Numbered from the stretch's first letter, positions 50,566-59,412 are shown. The stretch is DNA of 64,000 nt from Curtobacterium sp. MCSS17_015 (GCF_003234265.2 NZ_CP126256.1:2356001-2420000); one strand, 5' to 3'. The notes: generated by a model from the sequence alone, not told the origin. Numbers and translations are program-made.

Positions 50566-51485
50566 TGTCCCTGCAGGCACCACTCCAGCCCACCACCACG
50601 GCGACCGGCAGCATGCGGTCGGTCGACGCCGATCGGACCGCCGGCGGCCGCAGTGCCGGTCGTCGCGGTCGGAGCGCGAACTGGCCGGTCACGGTCGTCC
50701 TCGTGCTCTGCGCGCTGTCCGTGCTCGTCCCGCTCTACGTGACGCTGACGATGGCCTTCAAGACCACCGGGCAGGCCGTCGACGGCAACGCGTTCTCGCT
50801 GCCGGCGCCGTTCAGCGTCGACGGGTTCGTGCAGGCGTGGGAGCTCACCGACTTCCCGAGGGCGTTCGGCATCTCGGTGCTCGTCGCCGCGATCACCGTC
50901 GCCGGCACGATCCTGCTCGCCTCGTTCACGGCGTACGCGATCGCCCGGAACTGGGACCGCAAGCTCTTCCGCTGGTCGTTCTTCTACCTGCTCGCGGCGA
51001 TGTTCCTGCCGTTCCCGGTGCTCGCGCTGTCGCAGGTGAAGCTCACCGGACTGGTCGGACTCGACAACCCGTTCGGCGTCGCGATCCTGCACGTCATGTT
51101 CCAGCTGTCGTTCAGCGTGCTGCTCTTCACCGCGTTCCTGCGGTCGATCCCGGCCGAGCTGGAGGAGAGTGCCCGCATCGACGGTGCGAGCACGGGGCAG
51201 GTGTTCTGGCGACTCGTGTTCCCCCTGCTGGCACCGATGAGCGCCACCGTCGGCATCTTCGCGTTCCTCGCCTCGTGGAACGACTTCGTGATGCCGTCGC
51301 TGATCACCTCCGACCCGGCGCTGCAGACCCTGCCGGTGCTGCAGCAGATGTTCCAGACCCAGTTCAGCAACAACTACAACGTGTCGTTCGCCTCGTACCT
51401 GATGGCGATGGCCCCGGCGATCATCGTCTACCTGATCACCCAGCGGTGGGTCATGGCCGGCGTGACCCAGGGCGCGATCAAGTGA
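50565..51485 (+). CDS. Sugar ABC transporter permease (MalG type)
   Basis: 306 aa. Six spans after a 40-residue basic, disordered N terminus. EAA loop ELEESARIDGASTGQVFWRLVFPL about residue 205. Partner of the MalF-type permease; the ATG overlaps its stop codon. Thirty-seven bases later the glucosidase gene starts with GAAGGAAG upstream, so all four genes form one transcript ended by the 26-bp hairpin at 53215-53279. Confidence 0.93.
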   Translation: MSLQAPLQPTTTATGSMRSVDADRTAGGRSAGRRGRSANWPVTVVLVLCALSVLVPLYVTLTMAFKTTGQAVDGNAFSLPAPFSVDGFVQAWELTDFPRAFGISVLVAAITVAGTILLASFTAYAIARNWDRKLFRWSFFYLLAAMFLPFPVLALSQVKLTGLVGLDNPFGVAILHVMFQLSFSVLLFTAFLRSIPAELEESARIDGASTGQVFWRLVFPLLAPMSATVGIFAFLASWNDFVMPSLITSDPALQTLPVLQQMFQTQFSNNYNVSFASYLMAMAPAIIVYLITQRWVMAGVTQGAIK

Positions 51486-51522
51486 CCGACAGCATCTCGA
51501 CCCCGAACGAAGGAAGCACCCC

Positions 51523-53211
51523 ATGACCGACGTGCTCGACCCGGCCGTGCAGCCGACGACCACCGCCACCGACGAGACCTGGTGGCGCCAGGCGAGCGTC
51601 TACCAGATCTACCCGCGGTCCTTCGCGGACGCCGACGGTGACGGCATCGGCGACCTCCGCGGCGTCACGGCCAAGGTGCCGTACCTGACGTCCCTCGGCG
51701 TCGAGGCCGTCTGGCTCAGCCCCTTCTACCCGTCCGCCCTCGCCGACGGCGGCTACGACGTGGACGACTACCGCGACGTCGACCCGCGACTCGGCACACT
51801 CGACGACTTCGACGCGATGGTCACGGCGCTGCACGACACCGGGATCAGGGTGATCGTCGACGTCGTCCCGAACCACACCAGCGACCGGCACGAGTGGTTC
51901 CGCGAAGCCCTCGCGTCCCCGAAGGGCTCGCCCGCCCGGGACCGCTACGTGTTCCGCGACGGCACCGGCCCGTCCGGGCAGGACGCCCCCGCCGACTGGA
52001 TCTCCATCTTCGGTGGCCCGGCCTGGACCGCGGTCGGCGACGGCCAGTGGTACCTGCACAGCTTCGCGAAGGAGCAGCCGGACCTGAACTGGGCGAACCG
52101 GGAGGTCCGGGACGACTTCCTCACCACGCTCCGGTTCTGGTCGGACCGCGGCGTGGACGGGTTCCGCATCGACGTGGCGCACGGCCTGGCGAAGGACCTG
52201 CCCGCGGGCGACCTGCCGACGTGGGCCGAGGTCTCCGCGCTGCCGAAGGACGGCACACACCCGCTGTGGGACCGCGACGAGGTGCACGAGATCTACGCCG
52301 AGTGGCGTCGGGTGTTCGAGGAGTACACCCCGGCCCGCACGGCGGTCGCCGAGGCCTGGGTCCCCGCCGACCGACGTGCCCGCTACGCCAGCGCCGAGGG
52401 ACTCGGGCAGGCCTTCAACTTCGACCTGCTCGAGGCCGACTTCGACGCCGGGTCGTTCCGGACGATCATCGAGTTCAACCTCGGACTGGCGGAGCAGTCC
52501 GGCTCGTCGACCACGTGGGTGTTCTCCAACCACGACGTCGTCCGGCACGCCACCCGCTACGCACTGCCCCCGCGCAGCGGTGACGCCGAGCACGCCCCGA
52601 CCACCGAGAAGCAGGGCAGCGCGTGGCTGCTCGCCGGTGGCTCGCAGGACGACCTCGACCGTGACCTCGGCCTCCGACGTGCCCGTGCCGCGACGCTCCT
52701 CGAGCTCGCGCTGCCCGGGTCCGCCTACCTGTACCAGGGCGAGGAGCTCGGCCTGCACGAGGTCGGGGACATCCCCGACTCCGACCGCCAGGACCCGGCG
52801 TACTTCCGGAACCCGGGCGTCGACGTCGGCCGCGACGGGTGCCGCGTCCCGATCCCCTGGACCAGGGAGGGCTCCTCCTTCGGCTTCGGGCCCGATGGCG
52901 CCCACCTGCCGCAGCCGGCCTGGTTCGCCGACTCCAGCGTCGAGGCGGAGGACACCGACCCCGATTCGACCCTCAACCTGTACCGCGCAGCGCTCCGGCT
53001 CCGTCGCACGCTGCAGTCCGAGGAACACCTCGAGTGGCTCGAGACCGGGCGCGACGACGTCCTGGCCTTCCGTCGCCCGAACGGCTGGACGAGCGTGACG
53101 GTGTTCGGCGACGAGCCGTACCGGCTCCCCCGGGGTGAGCTGCTGCTCGCCAGTGCGCCGGTGGCAGACGGCGTGCTGACGGGGGTGGGTACCGCCTGGT
53201 TGCGTCCCTGA
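51523..53211 (+). CDS. GH13 alpha-glucosidase
   Basis: 562 aa. Region I DVVPNHTSDRH, region II GFRIDVAHG with nucleophile Asp217, region III AVAEAWV with acid/base Glu277, and region IV FSNHDVV with Asp338 are complete. QIYPRSFADADGDGIGDLRG at the N terminus marks oligo-1,6-glucosidase/alpha-glucosidase enzymes. No signal peptide, so it cleaves imported oligosaccharides to glucose in the cytoplasm. Linkage preference (1,4 versus 1,6) is not fixed by what I can see. Confidence 0.92.
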   Translation: MTDVLDPAVQPTTTATDETWWRQASVYQIYPRSFADADGDGIGDLRGVTAKVPYLTSLGVEAVWLSPFYPSALADGGYDVDDYRDVDPRLGTLDDFDAMVTALHDTGIRVIVDVVPNHTSDRHEWFREALASPKGSPARDRYVFRDGTGPSGQDAPADWISIFGGPAWTAVGDGQWYLHSFAKEQPDLNWANREVRDDFLTTLRFWSDRGVDGFRIDVAHGLAKDLPAGDLPTWAEVSALPKDGTHPLWDRDEVHEIYAEWRRVFEEYTPARTAVAEAWVPADRRARYASAEGLGQAFNFDLLEADFDAGSFRTIIEFNLGLAEQSGSSTTWVFSNHDVVRHATRYALPPRSGDAEHAPTTEKQGSAWLLAGGSQDDLDRDLGLRRARAATLLELALPGSAYLYQGEELGLHEVGDIPDSDRQDPAYFRNPGVDVGRDGCRVPIPWTREGSSFGFGPDGAHLPQPAWFADSSVEAEDTDPDSTLNLYRAALRLRRTLQSEEHLEWLETGRDDVLAFRRPNGWTSVTVFGDEPYRLPRGELLLASAPVADGVLTGVGTAWLRP

Positions 53212-53214
53212 CGC

Positions 53215-53279
53215 GACCAGACGGCGGACGGGAGGCCCGGTGCACGACGTGTGCCGGGCCTCCCGTCCGCCGTCTGGTC
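53215..53279 (+). terminator. 26-bp GGACGGGAGGCCCGG hairpin
   Basis: Perfect stem 53215-53240 with 53254-53279 and a 13-base loop, three bases after the glucosidase stop. It is the longest member of the GGGAGGC terminator family. Confidence 0.9.
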
Positions 53280-53340
53280 ACCGCTGCGGCCGGAGCCGTC
53301 AGTCGGGCTCGGTAGGGTCGGCACGTCGAGAGGGGGCCGC

Positions 53341-54309
53341 GTGGCCGGAGCAGGCATCAGCGTGCGGGACTTCGTCATGCGGTTCGGGGACCGGAACGTC
53401 GTGGACGGACTGACGTTCGACATCGCCCCCGGTGAGACGTTCGGGCTGCTCGGCAGCAACGGCTCCGGCAAGACCACGACGATCCGCGCCCTGCTCGGCA
53501 TCACGGCACCGACAGCGGGCACGCTCACGATCGACGGCGAGCCGTACCGGCCGGCCACGGGCGGCATCGGGTACTTGCCGGAGGAGCGCGGGCTCTACCG
53601 CAAGGAGACCGTCATCGACGTGATGACGTACTTCGCGGCGCTCCGCGGGATGCCCAGGGGTCCGGCGACGCGCTGGTCGAGCGACTACCTGGAGCGCGTC
53701 GGGCTGGCGGACAAGGCCAAGGTCCGCATCGACAGGCTCTCCGGCGGCCAGCAGCAGAAGGTGCAGCTCGGCATCACGATCATGGACCGGCCGCGGCTGC
53801 TCATCCTCGACGAACCGACGAAGGGCCTCGACCCGGTGAACCGGCGGCTGCTCCTCGACCTCGTCGACGAGCGCAAGGCCGACGGCGCGACCGTCGTCCT
53901 CGTCACCCACCACATGGACGAGGTCGAGCGGCTGTGCGACCGGATCCTGCTCCTCAGGGACGGCGTCGCGGCCGCGTACGGCACGATCCCCGAGGTGCAG
54001 GACGCCTTCGGCGGCGCGGTCGCGGAGGTCGGTCTGACCGGCCCCGTCCCACCGTCCGACCGCTACCGGCTCGTCCGGCACGAGGGGCACGTCGCGCACC
54101 TCGTGCCCACGGCTGCCGCCGCCCGCGACGGGTCCGACATCCTCGCCGAGCTCGTCGGCGCCGGGGTGCACGTCACCGGGTTCGCGATGCGGCGCATCCC
54201 CCTCGACGAGATCTTCGTCCAGCTCTACGGGCACGACGCGGGGAGCGACGCCGCCCGGGCCGACCGACGCCAGGGCGCCGCGGTGGCAGCGGCCGGAGCG
54301 ACGCGGTGA
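53341..54309 (+). CDS. ABC transporter ATP-binding protein (NatA-like)
   Basis: 322 aa, GTG start preceded by GAGAGGGGG. Walker A GSNGSGKTT (about 38-46), signature LSGGQQQKVQ, Walker B LLILDEPTKGLDP and THHMDEV. Together with the next gene it forms a NatAB-type exporter, a group linked to Na+ extrusion or drug/lipid export. The C-terminal extension (about 225-322) is normal for the subfamily. The last 20 residues are Ala/Arg-rich. Confidence 0.9.
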   Translation: MAGAGISVRDFVMRFGDRNVVDGLTFDIAPGETFGLLGSNGSGKTTTIRALLGITAPTAGTLTIDGEPYRPATGGIGYLPEERGLYRKETVIDVMTYFAALRGMPRGPATRWSSDYLERVGLADKAKVRIDRLSGGQQQKVQLGITIMDRPRLLILDEPTKGLDPVNRRLLLDLVDERKADGATVVLVTHHMDEVERLCDRILLLRDGVAAAYGTIPEVQDAFGGAVAEVGLTGPVPPSDRYRLVRHEGHVAHLVPTAAAARDGSDILAELVGAGVHVTGFAMRRIPLDEIFVQLYGHDAGSDAARADRRQGAAVAAAGATR

Positions 54310-55538
54310 GCCGGCTCGGCACCGTCGTCCGGTTCGAGTTCGTCCGAGCGGTCAAGAAGCCCGCGTTCTGGATCGGGACGCTCGCCCTCCCCCTCGTCGT
54401 CATCGTCGTCTCGCTGCTCGTCGGCGTCGGGCAGGCGGCGGGGACGGACTCGGCGGTCTCGAGCGGGTCGGCGGCCAAGACGCCGTTCCACTACGTCGAC
54501 CACTCGGGACTGGTGTCGCGGACGGTCGCGGCGAAGTGGGGCGGGTCCCCGTCCGAAGACCCGGCGGCCGACCGGGCAGCGGTGCGCTCCGGGCACCTCG
54601 ACGCGTTCATCGAGTTCCCCGCGAAGCCGTCCACGTCACCGGTCACCGTCCTCGGCGCCGACCGCGGATTGTTCGCGAACAACGGCTACTCGGCGCTCGC
54701 GGGACGGGTGCTCGAGCAGAGCGTCGCCGCACAGGTCGACGACGCCGAGGCCGTCCGGATCCTGCGTTCCCCACCCTCCGCCGACGTCACCACGTACGCC
54801 GACGGGCAGATCGCCCCCGGGTGGCTGTCGATCGTGCCGCCGCTGCTGTACGTCGCCGCGTTCTTCGGGCTCGTCGTCCTGCTCGCCGCCCGGATGGTGA
54901 CCGTCGTGGTCGAGGAGAAGGAGAACCGCATCTCCGAGATGATCCTGACGACCGTCACCGCCGGCACGCTCATCCGCGGCAAGGTCATCGCGATGCTCCT
55001 GGTCGGACTCGTGCAGGTCGGCGTATTCCTGGTGCCGGGGCTCCTCTCGCTGGCCGTGGTGCTGCCCCTCGTCGCCGGGCGGGTCGGCAGCGTCGCGCTC
55101 GATCCGTGGCGGATGGTCGCCGGCGCGCTGCTCCTGGCCGGTGGGGTGCTGCTCGCTTCCGCACTGTTCGTCGCCGTCGGCGCCTCGGTCCCCACGATCA
55201 AGGACGCGTCGACGCTGCAGTCCGCGGCGCTCTTCGCGGTGATCATCCCGCTGTACGCCGCGTTCTTCGTCATGACGACACCCTCGTCGCCGATCGCCGC
55301 GTTCTTCACGTACTTCCCGACGTTCACCCCCGTGACGGCGATGGTGCGGAACGCGGTCGGGTCGCTGTCGGTCGTCGAGACGGTGGTCTGCATCGTCGAG
55401 GTGTTCGCGGTGGCCGTCGCCCTGCTGTGGTTCTCCGAGTACCTGTTCCGGCACTCGGTCGCACAGTACGGGTCGAAGGTGACACTCAGGCAGGTCGCCG
55501 GGTGGCGGCGGTCCCGCACGGTGGCGCGCTCCCGCTGA
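54306..55538 (+). CDS. ABC transporter permease (NatB-like)
   Basis: 410 aa, GTG overlapping the ATPase stop. One N-terminal span (AFWIGTLALPLVVIVVSLLVGV), a large external domain (about 45-185), then five or six C-terminal spans with VVEEKENRISEMILTTVTAGTLIRGK, the NatB/ABC-2 type 3 cytoplasmic signature. Substrate unknown; Na+ efflux is the family precedent. Confidence 0.9.
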   Translation: MSRLGTVVRFEFVRAVKKPAFWIGTLALPLVVIVVSLLVGVGQAAGTDSAVSSGSAAKTPFHYVDHSGLVSRTVAAKWGGSPSEDPAADRAAVRSGHLDAFIEFPAKPSTSPVTVLGADRGLFANNGYSALAGRVLEQSVAAQVDDAEAVRILRSPPSADVTTYADGQIAPGWLSIVPPLLYVAAFFGLVVLLAARMVTVVVEEKENRISEMILTTVTAGTLIRGKVIAMLLVGLVQVGVFLVPGLLSLAVVLPLVAGRVGSVALDPWRMVAGALLLAGGVLLASALFVAVGASVPTIKDASTLQSAALFAVIIPLYAAFFVMTTPSSPIAAFFTYFPTFTPVTAMVRNAVGSLSVVETVVCIVEVFAVAVALLWFSEYLFRHSVAQYGSKVTLRQVAGWRRSRTVARSR

Positions 55539-55573
55539 CGGGAGGCCCGGAGCGGGTCGGCACGCGCCTCCCG
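55539..55573. terminator. 8-bp CGGGAGGC hairpin
   Basis: Stem 55539-55546 with 55566-55573 directly after the natB-like stop, facing a convergent hypothetical gene. Shortest member of the GGGAGGC family. Confidence 0.65.
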
Positions 55574-55586
55574 GCCGACCGGCCGG

Positions 55587-56279
55587 TCAGTCCCCCGGTA
55601 GCCGCACCTTCGACCCGCGCGGGTCCGCGTTGCGTGGTGGCACCGGCGGCGGTGCCACCGGTTCGGCCGGGTCCAGCGCCTCCGCCCGCGCGCCGGCGGT
55701 GCTCACCCGGCCCAGCCGATGGACGAGGGCGATCGACGGACCGAGCTGGAAGAACGCGGCCACCGGCGGCCACACGGTCAGCATGAACATCATCCCCGTC
55801 CCGCCGAGCGCCAGCCCGGCGGCCCAGATCGCCAGCCAGGCGGGCCCGAGGAACGCGGTCCGGCTGATCGAGACCACGAGCGGGTCGACGACCCGCTCGA
55901 CCGTCGCGAGCACCGCTGCACGGTCGGCGGGGTCCAGCGGGGGCGGCTGGCGACGGAACTGCGCCTCGATCCGCTCGGTGCGCCGCCACTCGGGGTCGTC
56001 CTGCCGGTCCTCCTGCCACTCCGGCAGGCGTGACTCCGGCAGGAACACCGTCGCGACGAGACCGGCCGCCACCGCGGTGGCGAGCAGCACGACGGCCAGC
56101 CGGACCGCGCCACCGGGCACCCAGGACGTGAGCAGCTGCGTGACCACGATCGCGGTTCCGGCCGACACGGCCACCGAGAGGGCGACCACCCGCCGACGCC
56201 GCACGAGCCGACGATCGAGCAACGCCCGGCGCTGACGGCGGTACACGTCCCAGCCGGTGCGGAACGCGGAGTCGCTCAT
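55587..56279 (-). CDS. Membrane protein of unknown function
   Basis: 230 aa. A basic N terminus, two spans (about 32-52 and 57-80), a charged linker with RRTERIEAQFRRQPPPLDPADRAAVLATVERV, and two further spans around 140-180, then a Pro-rich hydrophilic tail. No catalytic motif seen and no family recognised. Single gene between convergent natB-like and upstream pnuC genes. Confidence 0.7.
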   Translation of the reverse strand: MSDSAFRTGWDVYRRQRRALLDRRLVRRRRVVALSVAVSAGTAIVVTQLLTSWVPGGAVRLAVVLLATAVAAGLVATVFLPESRLPEWQEDRQDDPEWRRTERIEAQFRRQPPPLDPADRAAVLATVERVVDPLVVSISRTAFLGPAWLAIWAAGLALGGTGMMFMLTVWPPVAAFFQLGPSIALVHRLGRVSTAGARAEALDPAEPVAPPPVPPRNADPRGSKVRLPGD

Positions 56280-56298
56280 GACCCCAGCATGCCCGGGG

Positions 56299-56964
56299 TC
56301 AGCCGACGGTGACCGGTGCCGCCGACGGCCTGCGGCGCTGTTGCATCCAGACGAAGAACCCGGCGAGCGTGAACGCGCCGTAGACGACGTACATCAGGCC
56401 CGAGGCGTAGTACCCGGCCGAGAACAGCAGGGGCACGCCGACCAGGTCGACGGCCACCCAGATGAGCCAGAACTCCACCCAGCCCTTCGCCATGCCGTAG
56501 GTGGCGAGGAGGGACCCGACGAAGATCCAGGCGTCGCTCCACACCGGCTCGTACGAGCCGAGCGCCCGGAACACGGGCGTCAGCAGGGCCGTGCCGCCGA
56601 CCAGCCCGACGACGAGCAGGGCCCGGGACCGCCAGGACGCCCATCGCGGCTCGAGTACCCGCGCCGTGTCGTCTGCGCGGTGCGTCCACCGGTACCAGCC
56701 GTACACGCTGACGAGGATGAACATGACCTGCCGACCGGCCTGACCGAGCAGGTTGACCGGGTTCGGGGTGTCGAAGAGCGACCCCATGAAGACCGTGAAG
56801 AGGAGGGCGTTGCCGGCGATCCCGACCGGCCAGGCCCACACCTTGCGACGCATGCCGCCGAGGGCGCTGAGCAGGCCGAACGCGTTGCCGATCACCTCAC
56901 GCCACAGCACCGTCTGGTCACCGATGACGAGTTGTGCGTCGAACAACCACCGCACGAAGCCCAT
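56299..56964 (-). CDS. pnuC: Nicotinamide riboside/mononucleotide transporter PnuC
   Basis: 221 aa, about seven spans. REVIGNAFGLLSALGGMRRKVWAWPVGIAGN near the N terminus and GWYRW and WVEFWLIWVAVDLVGVPLL later are PnuC signatures: the conserved Trp pairs line the nicotinamide riboside pathway. GAGGAGGG lies 4 bases before the ATG. Facilitated uptake feeds NAD salvage. No nadR or nrtR gene is adjacent; an inverted repeat 107 bases upstream could be an operator shared with the divergent exported-protein operon. Confidence 0.93.
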   Translation of the reverse strand: MGFVRWLFDAQLVIGDQTVLWREVIGNAFGLLSALGGMRRKVWAWPVGIAGNALLFTVFMGSLFDTPNPVNLLGQAGRQVMFILVSVYGWYRWTHRADDTARVLEPRWASWRSRALLVVGLVGGTALLTPVFRALGSYEPVWSDAWIFVGSLLATYGMAKGWVEFWLIWVAVDLVGVPLLFSAGYYASGLMYVVYGAFTLAGFFVWMQQRRRPSAAPVTVG

Positions 56965-57070
56965 GAGACCCTCCTCGATCCGGTCGATGCAACTGCAACG
57001 ACCCGGTACACATTCCGAGGCCGACGCGCGCGGCTGGGCCCCCTCCCCCGAACTGGGGACGATGCGGACG

Positions 57071-57093
57071 CATACTGCCCTGTCCGCAGTATG
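57071..57093. promoter_or_regulatory. Inverted repeat CATACTGC-N7-GCAGTATG
   Basis: Perfect 8-bp arms in the 315-bp gap between pnuC (minus) and the SipW operon (plus). It overlaps the expected -35 region of a TAGGTT -10 box at 57104-57109. The rest of the gap holds the structured leader described separately; no gene is visible in it. Confidence 0.55.
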
Positions 57094-57103
57094 GGGGACC
57101 GGG

Positions 57104-57109
57104 TAGGTT
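57104..57109 (+). promoter_or_regulatory. Putative -10 box TAGGTT of the SipW operon
   Basis: A TGTCCG hexamer at 57081-57086 lies 17 bases upstream as a weak -35. Transcription from about 57116 would give a leader of roughly 160 bases, in contrast to the leaderless genes common in this window. Confidence 0.45.
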
Positions 57110-57117
57110 CGACCACA

Positions 57118-57270
57118 GGACGACCGAGCCCGAGCTTCCCTCACTCCTGGGCAGCCGGTCGTCCTCCGGCACCGGTCAGCCGCGCCCCCTGCACGCAGGG
57201 GTCGGTGACAGCCGTCCCGTCGGGCTCTCCCGAAGTCCATGACGCCAACAGCGCTGCCCTGCGCAGGAAC
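57118..57270 (+). ncRNA. Structured 5' leader of the SipW operon (candidate cis element)
   Basis: GGACGACCG (57118-57126) pairs perfectly with CGGTCGTCC (57156-57164), enclosing an AGCCC/GGGC pairing. A second hairpin, CCCCTGC-AC-GCAGGGG, occupies 57186-57201, followed by a CCCGTCGGG pairing. The layout suggests a folded leader that could affect transcription or translation. It does not match riboswitch consensus sequences I can recall (c-di-GMP-I, c-di-AMP, cobalamin, ZTP). Confidence 0.35.
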
Positions 57271-57279
57271 GGAACATCC

Positions 57280-57828
57280 ATGCACAAGATCGTGACCGGC
57301 ACCATCGCGAGCGCCGCCGGGGTCGCACTCCTCCTCGGCGGAGCGGGTTCCTTCGCCCTGTGGAACGCGCAGGCCAGCAGTGCCGCGACCGGGGTGAGCT
57401 CCGGCACCTTCAGCCTGACGGCGAACGACGACGGCGCCTGGACCGACATCACGAACGGGAGGTCCACTCCCATCGACCCGGCGGAGGTGCTCATGGTCCC
57501 GGGCAACACCTACCGCTTCACGCAGACCCTCGTGGTCGGCGCGACCGGCACGGACCTCCGCGCCCTGCTCACGTACGCGCCGCAGAGCATCACCGGTGAC
57601 CAGGAGCTCATCGACGCGAGCACGCAGGACCTCGAGGTCACCTCGTCGAGTGCCGCGCTCCGCAGGACCTCCGCCACGGCCTTCGAGGTCACGCCGTCCC
57701 GAGCCCGGTCGACCGTCCAGGTCGTCTTCACCATCAGCCTGCCCGAGTCCGCGACCACCGGCCAGGGCGGCACCGTGGACGTCGGCGCGCTCGCGTTCAC
57801 GCTCACCCAGACCGCCATCGGTTCCTGA
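57280..57828 (+). CDS. SipW-type signal peptide exported protein 1
   Basis: 182 aa. Short basic start, long hydrophobic core (about 4-27), then FALWNAQASSA: the ALW motif just after the core is the hallmark of SipW-dependent (TasA/camelysin-type) precursors. The mature part is beta-rich (SSGTFSLTANDDGAWTDITNG; VPGNTYRFTQTLVVGATGTDLRALLTY) with no cysteine, LPXTG or membrane anchor. First gene of a unit that ends with a SipW-like signal peptidase. Probably the most abundant secreted subunit by analogy with TasA; fibre formation is inferred. Confidence 0.85.
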   Translation: MHKIVTGTIASAAGVALLLGGAGSFALWNAQASSAATGVSSGTFSLTANDDGAWTDITNGRSTPIDPAEVLMVPGNTYRFTQTLVVGATGTDLRALLTYAPQSITGDQELIDASTQDLEVTSSSAALRRTSATAFEVTPSRARSTVQVVFTISLPESATTGQGGTVDVGALAFTLTQTAIGS

Positions 57829-57866
57829 GCCACCGCCCGGGAGCGGACGGCGACCCGGACACGGCG

Positions 57867-57892
57867 GACGGCGGGCCCCTGACCCGCCCGTC
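57867..57892 (+). other. Intercistronic hairpin between exported proteins 1 and 2
   Basis: GACGGCGGG pairs with CCCGCC(C)GTC with one bulged base in the 106-bp gap. It could stabilise the first cistron's mRNA or partly terminate, giving more subunit 1 than the later products. Confidence 0.45.
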
Positions 57893-57934
57893 GTCCGTCA
57901 CACCACGAGGACCGCGACGTCCAGGGGGACGACC

Positions 57935-58537
57935 ATGACGAGGACCACACCGACGACGGGACGCCACCGCGCGCCCCGTCGTCGGCACCGGGTCCGGGCG
58001 CTCGGCGCCGCACTCGTCGCGACCGTGACCGTGACCGCCGCCGTGGTGAGCAGCGGGAGCACGTACGCCCTGTGGAACAGCTCCGCCGAGACCGACGCTG
58101 TCACGATCCGGTCGGGCACGGCGACCCTCGCCGTCACGGCGATGAGCGTCGGGGACGCGGCACCGCTCGCGCCGGGGACGAGCACGACGGGGACGTTCAC
58201 GGTCCGGAACACCGGCACGGTCCCGCTCTCCATCCGGCTCGCGTTGACCGGGACGAAGGTCGCTTACAGCCCGTCGGTCCCGGCCGCCGCCGTGCTCGAC
58301 GAGCTCACCGTGCGTCTCGCCGCGGTGGCGCGGGCTTCCGACTGCCGGGCCGGGCTCGGCGGCTACAGCGCCCGGCCGACCACGTTCGACACCGGGAGCG
58401 GCTACTACACGCTGCCGGTCGGGGTCACGGGCACGGCCTGCGTCGAGGTGGTCCTCGACGCGGACGCGCCGCAGACCGTCTCCGGTGCCGTGACCGACTT
58501 CACCCTGACGGTGACGGGGACGCAGGTGGCGGCGTGA
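57935..58537 (+). CDS. SipW-type signal peptide exported protein 2
   Basis: 200 aa. A very basic n-region (RHRAPRRRHRVRA), hydrophobic core (about 27-45), then YALWNSSAE, again the SipW-type motif. The mature domain reads GTATLAV, LAPGTSTTGTFTVRNTGTVPLSIRLALTG, a pattern shared with TasA/camelysin and other beta-sandwich surface proteins. Two cysteines (DCRAG, TACVEV) could form a disulfide outside the cell. GGGGG lies 8 bases before the ATG. It is coupled by GTGA to the third gene. Confidence 0.85.
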   Translation: MTRTTPTTGRHRAPRRRHRVRALGAALVATVTVTAAVVSSGSTYALWNSSAETDAVTIRSGTATLAVTAMSVGDAAPLAPGTSTTGTFTVRNTGTVPLSIRLALTGTKVAYSPSVPAAAVLDELTVRLAAVARASDCRAGLGGYSARPTTFDTGSGYYTLPVGVTGTACVEVVLDADAPQTVSGAVTDFTLTVTGTQVAA

Positions 58538-59412
58538 CCGCCCGCCTCCGGGTCCTGCTCGCCGTGGTGCTCGTCGCCGCGTTCGTCGGCGGCGGCTCCT
58601 CCGTCGCTTGGGCGCTGTGGACCGCGACCGGGACCACCGCGTCCAGCGTCACGAACGGCAAGGTGGTCGCGGGCATCACGGGCACCGAGGCTATCACGAC
58701 GACCTTCACCGCCGCGGACCCGACTCTCACCCGCCCGGTCACCCTGCGGAACACCGGGAACATCGCGGGCACCACCGCGACGCGCGTCCTGGTGGCGGCC
58801 GGGTCCGTCGCACTCGCCCAGACCGTCGACGTCGTGGCGTGGCCCGTCCCGTCGGCCGGTGCATGCACCGCGACCGCGGTCGTCGGCAGCGGTGCCGTCC
58901 GAGGGACCTGGGCCGCACTCCCGAGCCTGGTGTCCCGCCTCGGGCCGGGCGCCGACGCCGTGTGGTGCATCCGGTCGACGATCCGGGCAGACGCACCCCC
59001 GCGGGCGACCACGGACGTGCACCTCGAGCTGACGACCGCGAACGGGAGTTGGGTGTCCGCCACCGTCTCGGGCGGGCTGTACCTCAACACGGGCACCGGC
59101 CTCCCCGCGTTCACCTGCACGGACCACGACGGCAACTACGTCGACGTGGCCTGGGCCCGGGGTACACGCTCGGACACCACCTACTACGCCGCCTACGTGG
59201 GCGAGAAGCGGGTCGGCGCGGCCGACCAGGGCTACCACGGGTCGATCCAGATCGCCCCGGTGGACCTCCCGCAGGGCACCCCCGCCGGGCCCGTGACCGT
59301 GGACGTCCGCGTCCTCGACGACGCTGGGCAGCCGACCGACGACATCGCCGGTTCCGGGCCGGTGACCCTGTTCACGCAGCAGGACGGCCCCGCCATCCGG
59401 TGCGGCGCATGA
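58534..59412 (+). CDS. SipW-type signal peptide exported protein 3
   Basis: 292 aa, GTG start. Short n-region, core LLAVVLVAAFVGGGSSVAW, then ALWTATGTTASS. The mature part has a TRPVTLRNTGNIAGTTATRVLV strand pair like protein 2, then an extra C-terminal domain (about 185-292: FTCTDHDGNYVDVAW, YYAAYVGEKRVG, VTVDVRVLDDAG). Four or more cysteines suggest disulfides. Being largest and last of the three, it may be a tip, anchor or minor component. ATGA overlap with the peptidase gene. Confidence 0.82.
   Translation: MTARLRVLLAVVLVAAFVGGGSSVAWALWTATGTTASSVTNGKVVAGITGTEAITTTFTAADPTLTRPVTLRNTGNIAGTTATRVLVAAGSVALAQTVDVVAWPVPSAGACTATAVVGSGAVRGTWAALPSLVSRLGPGADAVWCIRSTIRADAPPRATTDVHLELTTANGSWVSATVSGGLYLNTGTGLPAFTCTDHDGNYVDVAWARGTRSDTTYYAAYVGEKRVGAADQGYHGSIQIAPVDLPQGTPAGPVTVDVRVLDDAGQPTDDIAGSGPVTLFTQQDGPAIRCGA

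Noticed and set aside
57118..57270. c-di-GMP-I or other named riboswitch upstream of the SipW operon
   Set aside because: The conserved bases of that class (for example the GNRA loop with its receptor) are not found. Retained only as an unassigned folded leader.
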